Positions 38,877 to 47,900 of a stretch of DNA of 64,000 bases are shown here, piece after piece (positions within the stretch are counted from its first letter, which is position 1; each line of letters starts with the position of its first letter). Location: positions 4,195,501 to 4,259,500 of the forward strand of contig NZ_CP048409.1 of NCBI RefSeq assembly GCF_010448835.1, read 5' to 3'. Origin of the DNA: Draconibacterium halophilum (GTDB lineage: Bacteria > Bacteroidota > Bacteroidia > Bacteroidales > Prolixibacteraceae). The position numbers and the translations under genes are program-made. The notes below the pieces were generated by a model that saw only the letters and a list, made by a program, of their open reading frames with translations, was not told the DNA's origin and searched no databases.

Positions 38877-41015
38877 ATGAGAATTACAATCGCCTATAAT
38901 CTTCGAACCGATACAACCGAAGCCACAGCCGAACTTCTCTCAGAAGAGGATATTAACCGGATATCGAGTGCAATCACCAGTCTGCAGCATACGGTTACTG
39001 TTATTGAAGTTTCGGGCAAACCCAATGCTGTTTTGGAACGTTTGATAGAAAGTGAACCCGATCTCATTTTTAACCTTGCCGAGGGAACAATTGGTAGTTC
39101 GCGTGAAGCATTTTATCCCGGGCTGTATGAACAAATGGGAATCCCGTTTACCGGCGGGAATGCATCGCTGTTGCACCTCAACCTCGATAAACATCTTGCA
39201 AAAACAGTTTTGGCCTCGCGGGGAGTGAAAGTTCCACAGGGTGTTTTAATTACAGACAAAGAGCGGATTCTTCCTGATAATTTAAATTATCCGTTAATTA
39301 TCAAGCCCAATTCTGAAGGTTCAAGCAAAGGAATTTCGCAGGACTCGGTAGTTGAAACACCAGAACAGGCCTTAGACAGAATCAATAAACTTCTGAGCCA
39401 CTACCCTGCCGGATTGGTTGTAGAAGAATTTATCGGAGGTCGCGAACTCAGTGTCCCTTTTATTGAAAGTTTCCCTGGCAAGCTGCTCGATATTGTTGAG
39501 CATACTTTTGACCTGGGAAAAGTTGGCGGCAAATACAACATTTACGATTACGATATGAAACAAGGTGGCGAGGCAGCTAAAGCGGTTAGTGTTATTTGTC
39601 CGGCACGAATAAGCAGTAACGAGGAAAAAGCTGTGATTAAACTGGCCCGCGACGTATTCGATATTATGTCATGTCCCGATGTTGGACGTGTGGATATCCG
39701 GCTGCACACAAACGGGCAACCCTATTTTATTGAGCTGAATCCACTACCCAGTTTGCACCCTGCGGCTTCGTTAATGACAGCTGCAAAATCACGGGGACTT
39801 GAATTTCGTGATGTGATGCGTTTAATTATCCGGTCGGCTGCCCGTCGTTACGAAATTCCTGTCCGTTCAGCAAAACAACTCAAAAAAGAAGAATATATTT
39901 CTGAACTTCCACGACCAACTGCCCGCGAGCTGGGGATCACAATTGGCAGAATGCCTCCGGGAGTTCAAAATGCCATAACCGATGTAAAAGGAGTTCGCGT
40001 GGGGCATTTGTCGCGTATTGAAGACAATGTTCAAATTCCCGGAGAAATTGAAACGAGTAGCATACGAACTGGCGTTACGGCTATTCTGCCAGCCGGACAA
40101 ACTTATGCAAACAGACTGGCTGCAGGAGGTTTTATTCTGAATGGAGTGGGCGAAATGGCCGGACTTACCCAGGTAATTGAAACCGGCTGGCTCGAAAGCC
40201 CGATTCTGCTCACCAATTCCCATTCTGTTGGCCGGGTGCACGCCGGGGTTATCAGTCAAATGCTAAAAAAATACCCACAACTCGGAACCAAAACAGATGT
40301 TGTGCTTCCGGTTGTTGGCGAGGCCGACGACTCTTTTCTGAATGATGTAAGGATTGGCAACTGTTCTTCGCGGGATGTTGTTAAGGCGATTGAATCAGCC
40401 TCATCGGGAGCTGTAACACAGGGGTCGGTGGGTGCCGGAACGGGTATGACGACATTCGATTTTGCAGGAGGCGTAGGAACTTCTTCTCGTATTCTGAATT
40501 TGAATGAAAAAGAACCATTCACAGTGGGCGTACTTGTTTTATCCAACTTCGGAAAAATGAGAAACCTGACCATTGATGGCGGTGTGATCGGCCGCCAGCT
40601 AGATAAAGAATATCCAACGGAAGGCCGTCGGGAGGTTTCGGAAGGATCAATTATTGTTGTTGTGGCTACCGACATTCCGCTTATCAGCAGCCAGCTGAAC
40701 AGAGTTGCCAAACGCGCCGCCCTGGGTGTTGGACGCACCGGATCTTATGCTGCTGCAACCAGCGGCGAAATTATTATTGCTTTTAGCACCGGAAACCGGA
40801 AACCCCGGCAATCATCATCCAATAGCAAATTCATCACCCTGAAAAGTATTTCGGATGCTCATATAAATTCGGTTTATGAAGCAACAATAGAGGCTACCGA
40901 AGAAGCAATTATCAATTCAATATTTTGTTCGAACGGAATGAGTGGGCGTGAGCAAAGATGGTGTCCGCCGTTTCCGCACGCACGTGTTATCGAAATCTTA
41001 AATAAAGGAAACTAA
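38877..41015 (+). CDS. Fusion of D-Ala-D-Ala ligase-like ATP-grasp and peptidase family S58 (DmpA/BapA)
   Basis: 712 residues. Residues 1 to about 325 form an ATP-grasp ligase (AEGTIGSSREAFYPGLYEQMGIPFTG, PLIIKPNSEGSSKGI, VVEEFIGGRELSVP, GRVDIRLH, FIELNPLPSL). From about 345 it is a complete S58 peptidase (TDVKGVRVGH, VTAILPAGQ, TQGSVGAGTGMTTFDFAGGVG, EGSIIVVVATDIPL, VGRTGSYAAATSGEIIIAFS). Gly590-Ser591 is the expected self-cleavage site, where Ser591 becomes the N-terminal nucleophile. The first half makes an amide or peptide bond with ATP; the second cleaves N-terminal (D- or beta-) amino acids. The next gene begins 2 bases later, so both are coupled. There is no signal peptide. Confidence 0.88.
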   Translation: MRITIAYNLRTDTTEATAELLSEEDINRISSAITSLQHTVTVIEVSGKPNAVLERLIESEPDLIFNLAEGTIGSSREAFYPGLYEQMGIPFTGGNASLLHLNLDKHLAKTVLASRGVKVPQGVLITDKERILPDNLNYPLIIKPNSEGSSKGISQDSVVETPEQALDRINKLLSHYPAGLVVEEFIGGRELSVPFIESFPGKLLDIVEHTFDLGKVGGKYNIYDYDMKQGGEAAKAVSVICPARISSNEEKAVIKLARDVFDIMSCPDVGRVDIRLHTNGQPYFIELNPLPSLHPAASLMTAAKSRGLEFRDVMRLIIRSAARRYEIPVRSAKQLKKEEYISELPRPTARELGITIGRMPPGVQNAITDVKGVRVGHLSRIEDNVQIPGEIETSSIRTGVTAILPAGQTYANRLAAGGFILNGVGEMAGLTQVIETGWLESPILLTNSHSVGRVHAGVISQMLKKYPQLGTKTDVVLPVVGEADDSFLNDVRIGNCSSRDVVKAIESASSGAVTQGSVGAGTGMTTFDFAGGVGTSSRILNLNEKEPFTVGVLVLSNFGKMRNLTIDGGVIGRQLDKEYPTEGRREVSEGSIIVVVATDIPLISSQLNRVAKRAALGVGRTGSYAAATSGEIIIAFSTGNRKPRQSSSNSKFITLKSISDAHINSVYEATIEATEEAIINSIFCSNGMSGREQRWCPPFPHARVIEILNKGN

Positions 41016-41017
41016 TC

Positions 41018-42025
41018 ATGCTGGTAATTGAAAAATATAACGACAGTCTTCACAACCCCTACTGGAAATATCAACTCGGGCCGGAAGCCTATGAAGTAAA
41101 AGACACGCCTCACCGCGTTGAAGTCATAAAAATAGCACTTCGTAACGATGAAAGGTTTCATTTTGTTACTGCCAAAACCTTTCCTGAAAGAATAATTTCG
41201 CAGATACATCCTTACCATGATTATATTTTGAAAACAGCCCAATCGTTAAAAGAGGAAGAAGAATTTTACCCGGATCTTTTCCCGGGAGAAGGTGCACATC
41301 TTCTAAAAAAAGTAGATGCTCCGCTTTGGGGCGGTTTATGGTGTACCGATGCAGTTACTCCAATTAAAAAGAAAACGTATGAAGTTGCCCGTGCCTCAGT
41401 AGAAACAGCTTTAACAGGTGCTGAACTGATTCGCAACGGAAAAGAAAAAACAGTGTATGCACTATGTCGTCCGTCCGGACATCATGCCGGCCCCCGGGTT
41501 TTTGGAGGCTATTGTTATTTCAATAATGCGGCCACAGCCGCTGAGTTTTTACTTCAAAAAGGAAAAGTGGCGATTGTTGATATCGATTATCATCATGGAA
41601 ACGGCACTCAAGAATTTTTCGACGAGATAAAATCAGTTTTCACATTTTCAATTCACGGAAATCCGGAATTTGAATATCCTTATTTCTGGGGATATTCAGA
41701 AGAAAAAGGGAAAGGTCAGGCGGTTGGCACTAACCATAATGAACCCTTGCCGGCTGGAACACAATTAAAAGAATATAGCGAAGCCGTAGCAAGAATATTG
41801 AAAAAGATACAAGCATTCAATCCATCCTACCTGATCATTTCGGCCGGGTTTGATACACACGAAGCTGATCCCATCGGAAGTTTTAAATTACGCACGGAAG
41901 ATTATCTGTCAATCGGGAAACAATTCAAGTCGCTTGATATACCTACATTGGTTTGTCAGGAAGGAGGATATAACACAAACGTGCTTGGCGAGTGTGCAAA
42001 AAACTTTCTTTTGGGGATAATGTAA
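41018..42025 (+). CDS. Histone deacetylase-family amidohydrolase (acetylpolyamine-type)
   Basis: 335 residues. Zinc-dependent deacylase fold: YALCRPSGHHAGPRVFGG (catalytic His155-His156), VDIDYHHGNGTQEFF (zinc ligands Asp190 and His192), SAGFDTHEADPIG (zinc ligand Asp279), EGGYNTNVLG (catalytic Tyr). All catalytic residues are present. Bacterial relatives remove acetyl or acyl groups from polyamines or small amides. The start is 2 bases after the ATP-grasp/S58 fusion, so the two work together. The substrate is unknown, but a free-amine product or an acyl-protected intermediate is plausible. Confidence 0.9.
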   Translation: MLVIEKYNDSLHNPYWKYQLGPEAYEVKDTPHRVEVIKIALRNDERFHFVTAKTFPERIISQIHPYHDYILKTAQSLKEEEEFYPDLFPGEGAHLLKKVDAPLWGGLWCTDAVTPIKKKTYEVARASVETALTGAELIRNGKEKTVYALCRPSGHHAGPRVFGGYCYFNNAATAAEFLLQKGKVAIVDIDYHHGNGTQEFFDEIKSVFTFSIHGNPEFEYPYFWGYSEEKGKGQAVGTNHNEPLPAGTQLKEYSEAVARILKKIQAFNPSYLIISAGFDTHEADPIGSFKLRTEDYLSIGKQFKSLDIPTLVCQEGGYNTNVLGECAKNFLLGIM

Positions 42026-42052
42026 ACCGGTACAAGTCCTTCTCAACGTCAG

Positions 42053-42225
42053 CAAGGTTTTCATCGCACTAAAATTAATTGATTTTTAAGGTGTTAGATG
42101 GAACTCATCCTGATAATTCGGAAACTCGTTTCAAAAATTTGGACAAAAAAAAAGAGGTCGAAAATGACCTCTTGTCTACTCTGGCTCCCCTAACAGTTGA
42201 AAGTTGCAACCTAATTCATGAAAGT
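42053..42225 (-). repeat. Terminator plus tRNA-tail-like module (copy B, best preserved)
   Basis: Between the HDAC-family gene and the OmpR regulator. A block of about 90 bases (cactaaaattaa ... gtttcaaaaatttggac) matches copy A. Then comes a perfect hairpin (gaggtc/gacctc, 42154-42172) with an A-run before it, then ggctcccctaacagttgaaag. On the minus strand the end reads TTAGGGGAGCCA, a tRNA-like 3' end with CCA. Confidence 0.6.
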
Positions 42226-42239
42226 TTGGTGTGAATAAT

Positions 42240-42916
42240 TTATTTCACAAATTTATAACCAACCCCCGAACACTAATAATATGATTTGGTTCCGAAGGAT
42301 TTGCTTCTAGTTTTTTTCGTAAATCAAGAATAAAATTATCGACGGTACGTGTTGTGGGCATAGCGTCATAACCCCAAACATTATTTAAAAGATCGTGCCG
42401 ATGGATTGCTTCTCCTTCGTGCTCGACCATGTATTTCAGAATTTGGAATTCTTTGCTAGACAAGCTCACTTCTGTTTTACCAACAAATGCCTGAAATTTC
42501 TTAAAATCAAGATGTACATTTCCAAAGTTGGCCTCGTTGAATGATTTTGTTGTATTTGTTCTGCGCAACACCGCTCTAACCCGTGCAAGTAATTCTGGTA
42601 TACTAAAAGGTTTGGTAATGTAGTCATCAGCGCCAATGTCAAGTCCTGAAACCTTGTCCATCTCTGAGCCCCGGGCAGTAATCATTATCACAGGTAAATC
42701 CGGGTTCTCTTTTTTCAACCTTTTACAAATTTCGTATCCATTTATTCCAGGCAACATAATATCCAGCAATAACAAGTCGGGATTTCTTTCAAGTGCACAT
42801 TGCAAACCATTTTTACCGTTAGTTTCAGAAAAAACGGTGTAGCCTTCATATTCCAGGTTGTCCTTTAGTCCCCTCAGTATGCTTATGTCATCTTCTATAA
42901 TTAGAATTGTTTCCAC
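42240..42916 (-). CDS. OmpR-family response regulator, C-terminal frameshift
   Basis: Receiver (LIIEDDISILRGL, phospho-acceptor Asp in LLLLDIMLPGINGYEI, Lys in YITKPFS) and winged-helix domain (SLSSKEFQILKYMVEHEGEAI, TTRTVDNFILDLRKKLE). The frame as written stops at 42245 with ISVRGLVINL. The family normally ends ISVRGVGYKFV. One more C in the run at 42263-42267 (G on the coding strand) gives exactly VRGVGYKFVK and a stop at 42240, so the true end is most likely there. It is preceded by its kinase (10 bases). If the frameshift is real, the final DNA-binding strand is altered. Confidence 0.88.
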
Positions 42917-42926
42917 TCTGATAGAT

Positions 42927-44930
42927 TTACTGGTTTAAATTTATAGAAAATTTGGTTCCCTTCCCTAATTTACTGCTTACACATATTTTCCCGTTATGAG
43001 CTTCAATAATCTCTTTTACTACGGTTAATCCGAGTCCTGTGCCACTAATGTTCTCCTTTTGGTCAACCCGGTAAAATTTTTCAAATATTTGGGAAAGTTT
43101 ATCTTCAGCAATGCCAATGCCTTCATCTTCAATCTCAATTACATTTACTTTGGTATTTTTATATAATCTGACTGAAATTTTTTTCGAATCGGTCGAGTAT
43201 TTAATGGCATTGCTTATCAGATTGCTTAGTGCCTGTTTCATCTTTTCTTTGTCAATTTCAGCAACAATACTATTATCCAATTCAGTGCTAACATCAAAAT
43301 TTTCATTCTCTAACCAATAATCCAATTCACTAACAGTTGCTCTAATGCATTCTGATAAATTGGATTTTACAAACTGATAATTGGATTTGCCTTTTTCCAT
43401 TTTCGAAAATTCAAGAATATTATTTATCATCCTTTTCAGGCGTTCGCTTTCATTTAAAATGATTGAAAAATATTCCTTTTGTACGTTAGAAGATTTAATA
43501 CGACCTAAGGAAAGCGATTCGGTATACATATAAATCGAGGTGAGCGGTGTTTTTAATTCGTGTGTTACATTCGAAATAAAATCGGAACGTAAACCTGCCA
43601 GGCGTTTTTCTCTTGAAATATCGCGTAATATTAGAACAACTCCAAGCAACATGGCAAGCATAAGTAATGCCGCTGCAATCCCATAAATCCAGCTGCGTCG
43701 TTTAATTAAATCTTTTATCAGGTTTTCATCATTGAGCTTTACTTGTATCATCTGTCCAGGGAAATACGGACTCAATTGTGAAGAATAAATAAGATTTTGA
43801 GTGCCTGTATTAGAGTTATACCCGTTTTGAATTTCCAAATTATAATCAAATTCAAGATTGGCTTGCAGGTTTGTATTTAAGATAGACTCAAATAATTGCG
43901 TTCCATTAATTAAAAAGCCAACCTTTCTATTCAGGTTGGTATTTACCAGAAGTAATTTTTGATGGTTGCCGGCAAAAGAATTAATGACTTCAAAATCATT
44001 GTTGACATTGGATAGATTCTCCCTGCCCTCTCTAATAAATCCAGAAATATCGGTTTCATATTCATTTAAAAATTGAAGTTGTTGTTTAATATTTTCCAGG
44101 TTCTTTTGAAAGTCTAAAATCTTTGTCTCCGCATTAAATGTGTATTTCTGTAACCAGTTGCTCATCAGTTGCAGAAAATCTTCCGTATTGTGATTTAAGG
44201 GAATCTCTCCGGATGCCATCTTATCCACACAAAAATCAACCGGAATTAAAATGTCATCACAATTATTTGGATTGCTGGTTTTTATAAGTTGCGGAACGGC
44301 ATAATAAACATAAGGGAATCCACTTTCTCCAACCTCCCTGTAATAGCTCGAAATAATCTGATTGTAATATCGAATAGCATTCTCATATTCTTTTAGTTTT
44401 ACAGAAATCCTGCCCAATGCATTTATTGCTTTTACCGAATCGTTACTTGCGCTTGAATATCTTAAACAAGACAAATAGTTTCTTTTTGCCTTTTTAAAAT
44501 CGGACTTTGAAAACTCAGCCTTTTCGCCCTCAGTAAAAGACGATTTAAAGCTTGCAGAAAATTTAGGAGTTTTAAGTTTTTCAGGAACTCCAATAAAATA
44601 CGGGTATAAAAAATCTCCCTTTTCATCAAGAATAAAAGCTTGAGTAACAAACTCAAATTCCCTACTTCCTGTTAATAATGAATCCTTAAGCAACTCAAAT
44701 GGAGAAATCTCGCCTTTAAAACCACGTATTACTTTATCGATTTGTTCCTGCAACCCATTAATAAACTTCGATGTAAGTTCCTGCTGTTCTTCAAGAACTT
44801 GTTTCTCCGTTATTTTTTTTAGGTTCGAAATATTGTTGATACTAAACCAGGTTAATATACTTCCCGAAAGTACAACGGCAAGGATAAAAACAAGAGTTAA
44901 CCTTGAAACCGGTTTAGTTTTTTTATTCAT
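42927..44930 (-). CDS. Membrane sensor histidine kinase with TPR-like periplasmic domain
   Basis: 667 residues. First membrane helix about 10-32, a large periplasmic part (about 33-405), which holds a TPR-like pair (NYLSCLRYSSASNDSVKAI, LKEYENAIRYYNQII), a second helix (about 410-430, WIYGIAAALLMLAMLLGVVLIL), then HisKA with SNVTHELKTPLTSI (His near 456) and HATPase (LSNLISNAIKYS, DEGIGIAEDKL, GTGLGLTVVKEI). It overlaps the upstream PD40 gene by 8 bases and is 10 bases before the regulator, so all three are one unit. Confidence 0.9.
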   Translation of the reverse strand: MNKKTKPVSRLTLVFILAVVLSGSILTWFSINNISNLKKITEKQVLEEQQELTSKFINGLQEQIDKVIRGFKGEISPFELLKDSLLTGSREFEFVTQAFILDEKGDFLYPYFIGVPEKLKTPKFSASFKSSFTEGEKAEFSKSDFKKAKRNYLSCLRYSSASNDSVKAINALGRISVKLKEYENAIRYYNQIISSYYREVGESGFPYVYYAVPQLIKTSNPNNCDDILIPVDFCVDKMASGEIPLNHNTEDFLQLMSNWLQKYTFNAETKILDFQKNLENIKQQLQFLNEYETDISGFIREGRENLSNVNNDFEVINSFAGNHQKLLLVNTNLNRKVGFLINGTQLFESILNTNLQANLEFDYNLEIQNGYNSNTGTQNLIYSSQLSPYFPGQMIQVKLNDENLIKDLIKRRSWIYGIAAALLMLAMLLGVVLILRDISREKRLAGLRSDFISNVTHELKTPLTSIYMYTESLSLGRIKSSNVQKEYFSIILNESERLKRMINNILEFSKMEKGKSNYQFVKSNLSECIRATVSELDYWLENENFDVSTELDNSIVAEIDKEKMKQALSNLISNAIKYSTDSKKISVRLYKNTKVNVIEIEDEGIGIAEDKLSQIFEKFYRVDQKENISGTGLGLTVVKEIIEAHNGKICVSSKLGKGTKFSINLNQ

Positions 44931-47900
44931 TCTGATTTATAAGTTTTTCTTTGACTTCATCAAAATCGGCTTCCCAAAGCGTACCTTCGGGACGTACTTT
45001 TTCTTGTTCATAAGTAAGGTATGATAACCATTTTCCATCTGGTGACCATCTTAAACCATATTTATAATCATCAAGAACATCAAAAGCTAATCGTGTTTGT
45101 GATTTTTTTTCAAGAGAATAAATATAAATAGAAGTATCATCTTTTTTACTTCCTATAAATGCAATAGATTTTCCATCTGGGCTGTATTGTGGAGAAGAAG
45201 TATCAGTAAGACCTAAATCTTTTATATTAACAATATTTTTAAGAATTTTTGCATTGCTAATATTTAATAATTGTATTTTATTTTGGCTAAGAATGGCGGC
45301 TCGTTTACTATCATGAGACCAATTCCATGTTGTAAAATCTTTGTGTAAAATTTTTGGAGATCCTCCATCTGCAGGTATTATATACAACTCTCTTTTAGAA
45401 CCTCTTGGTATTATATATCCAATCAGATTTCCATCAGGAGTCCAGCTAACCCAACGCTCTTTTTCAGGAGTATTTGTAAGTTGTTTTGGCTTACCTCCAT
45501 CAAGAGGAACATTCCAAATATCACCTTTGTGAATTAAAGCAATTTTACTACCATCTTTCGACCAATTAAATGTTACATTATAAGCTCCACCAGTCCATTC
45601 GCTAAAAACTAAACGAGCTTTTCCTTGAGTTCTGTATTCCTTAATAGAAAAAGGAACTACATAAATATCCTTGGAACCATCATCTCTATTAACAGAAAAT
45701 GCAAGTTGTGTGAAGTCTGGTGAGAATGTAAACGGAAATGGTTTACCTTCAATATCTACATCAATTTTTATTGCCACATAATTTCCTCCAGTAAGAGGAA
45801 CAATTCTAAATTGCATATCTCCATTTTCGTCATCACCTTGTGTCAGAATATAATTACCATCATTTGACCACCATGAATCATATACGGGACTATTTAATGC
45901 AGGTTTAAAAGAAGGTCCTCCTAAAACAGAGACTACTTTCAATCCCCAATTATCAAAGAATGAAGAACGATATAAAAGAATTTTCTTCCCGGTTGCTGAA
46001 AAACCAATTAACTTACCTACATGCTTAGGTATATCAAATTTCAGGTTTTTATTTAGGCCCATGGAAAAAAGGTGATGGTTTTCCCAATTTGAATGAAACA
46101 ACCATTTACTATCCGGAGCCCATATAGGATAACCACCATTTGCTAAAACCATCCTTTTTTCATCGCCATTGGTTGGTGCCAGCCAAATTTCATTATCTTT
46201 TCGAAAAGCAATACCACTACCATCCGGTGCCCATGCAGGGCTGTGTTCAACTCCCAACTGATTTGTAACCGAATCCAATTTCCCATCATCTACAGAAAGA
46301 GTCCATATATCCGATGCCACTATATCGTCTCTTCGTACAAAAGCAATTTTTTCTCCATCAGGCGACCAACTTGCAACATGCTGATAAGTATAACTTCCTT
46401 CAAGTAGTTTTTTGGGTTTTCCATTGACTTTGCCTGTTAGTGGTGATACGGGAACTACCCAGATAGCACTATCAGCATAAAAGCATGCTTTGTTCATCAT
46501 CGGAGAATAAACTGCTCTTAATGCATCCATGTTAACCAAATCAAATGGTTCACTACCGTCCAAAGGCACAACCTTGTTTTCCAGAACAACAAATCTAGCA
46601 TCCGGAGAAAGGTTGAATCCCCCTGTGTGTTTTATTAAATCATTCTTACCAGCAAAAGTTTTTATTCTTTTGTAAGTGATGCCAGTTATCGGATCAACAA
46701 TGGTACTTTTATCTCCAGTAATTTCTGGCACAACCACTTGTTTGTTATTTTCCATAACATGTTCAACCTGTTCTATCATCAGTTCTGTTACCGGAACAAT
46801 GTTACTTTTGAGATTTTCCTTTATTAGCTTTTTAAAGGTTGACAAAGCTTTATCGTATTTACCCAATTTAAACCACGATTGTCCAATGTAATATTGGGCG
46901 TTTTGTGCGAAAAGAGAATTTGGAGCAATCTTTATTGCCGACTCATATTGTTTAATCGCATTATCATATTCCCACTGATCGAAAAATTTATTACCTTCCT
47001 TCACACATTTTTCAGCTTGTTTTTGAAGAATGGCAGCTTCTTTTTCATTGTTTTGTGCCAGCTTTTCAAGTGGCAAAAAATCCTCCAAAAACCAAAATTC
47101 TGCCTGTCCTCCTTTAAATCCACCAAATACAAATCGTTTTCCATCAGGCGACCAGTCGAGGTGATAGATATTAACATCGATAAGGCCTGTATTTATATCT
47201 TCAATACTTCCATCATCTACATGCATAATTTTAATAACCTTTCCCTCTGCATCATTAAAGGCTATACGTTTACTGTCGGGAGACCATGCCATTTCATTGT
47301 TTACAGTTCCTGCTTGCACATCACTAATTATTCGCGATTCTTTTTTCTCGAAATCATAAATATTTAAATTTTTTGTGTGTGGTTGGTTGATTTCTTTTGT
47401 TAAATAAGCAAGCCTTTTTCCATCAGGCGACCAAATCAGTGAATTAACATATTTACCTGAAATAGATACTAAAAGTTCCGGTTCTCCTCCCGAGGAACTG
47501 ATACTGTATATTTTTGGAGTACCACCAAAAATATCATTCTTTCCTTTTACCAGTTGAAACCTGACAAATGCTATTTTTTTCCCATTGGACGACCAGCAAG
47601 GACTCATATCAGCAAAATTCCCCGGTGTATTTGTTATTTGAATGGCATCTTCACCAGCAATAGATACTTTCCAGATTTTTGAAGTTGGCCAGTGTACATT
47701 AACAGAATTCGTATCTTTTTTCGGGATCCAGGTAGATGTCACAATCCATTTCCCATCAGGAGATACCCTGTTCCCACTCTGAAATGCAAATTGTTTTATA
47801 CTCTTTCCTTCAATGTTAGCCTGTAGTGGTTTACCCTTACCTCCCTCAGATGGTATGGATGCGAGAAATCTCCGATAATCTCTCCTCTCGCCTTCTTTTG

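Noticed and set aside
46879..47367. 162-codon frame on the plus strand inside the PD40 gene
   Set aside because: Antisense shadow of a well-supported repeat protein.
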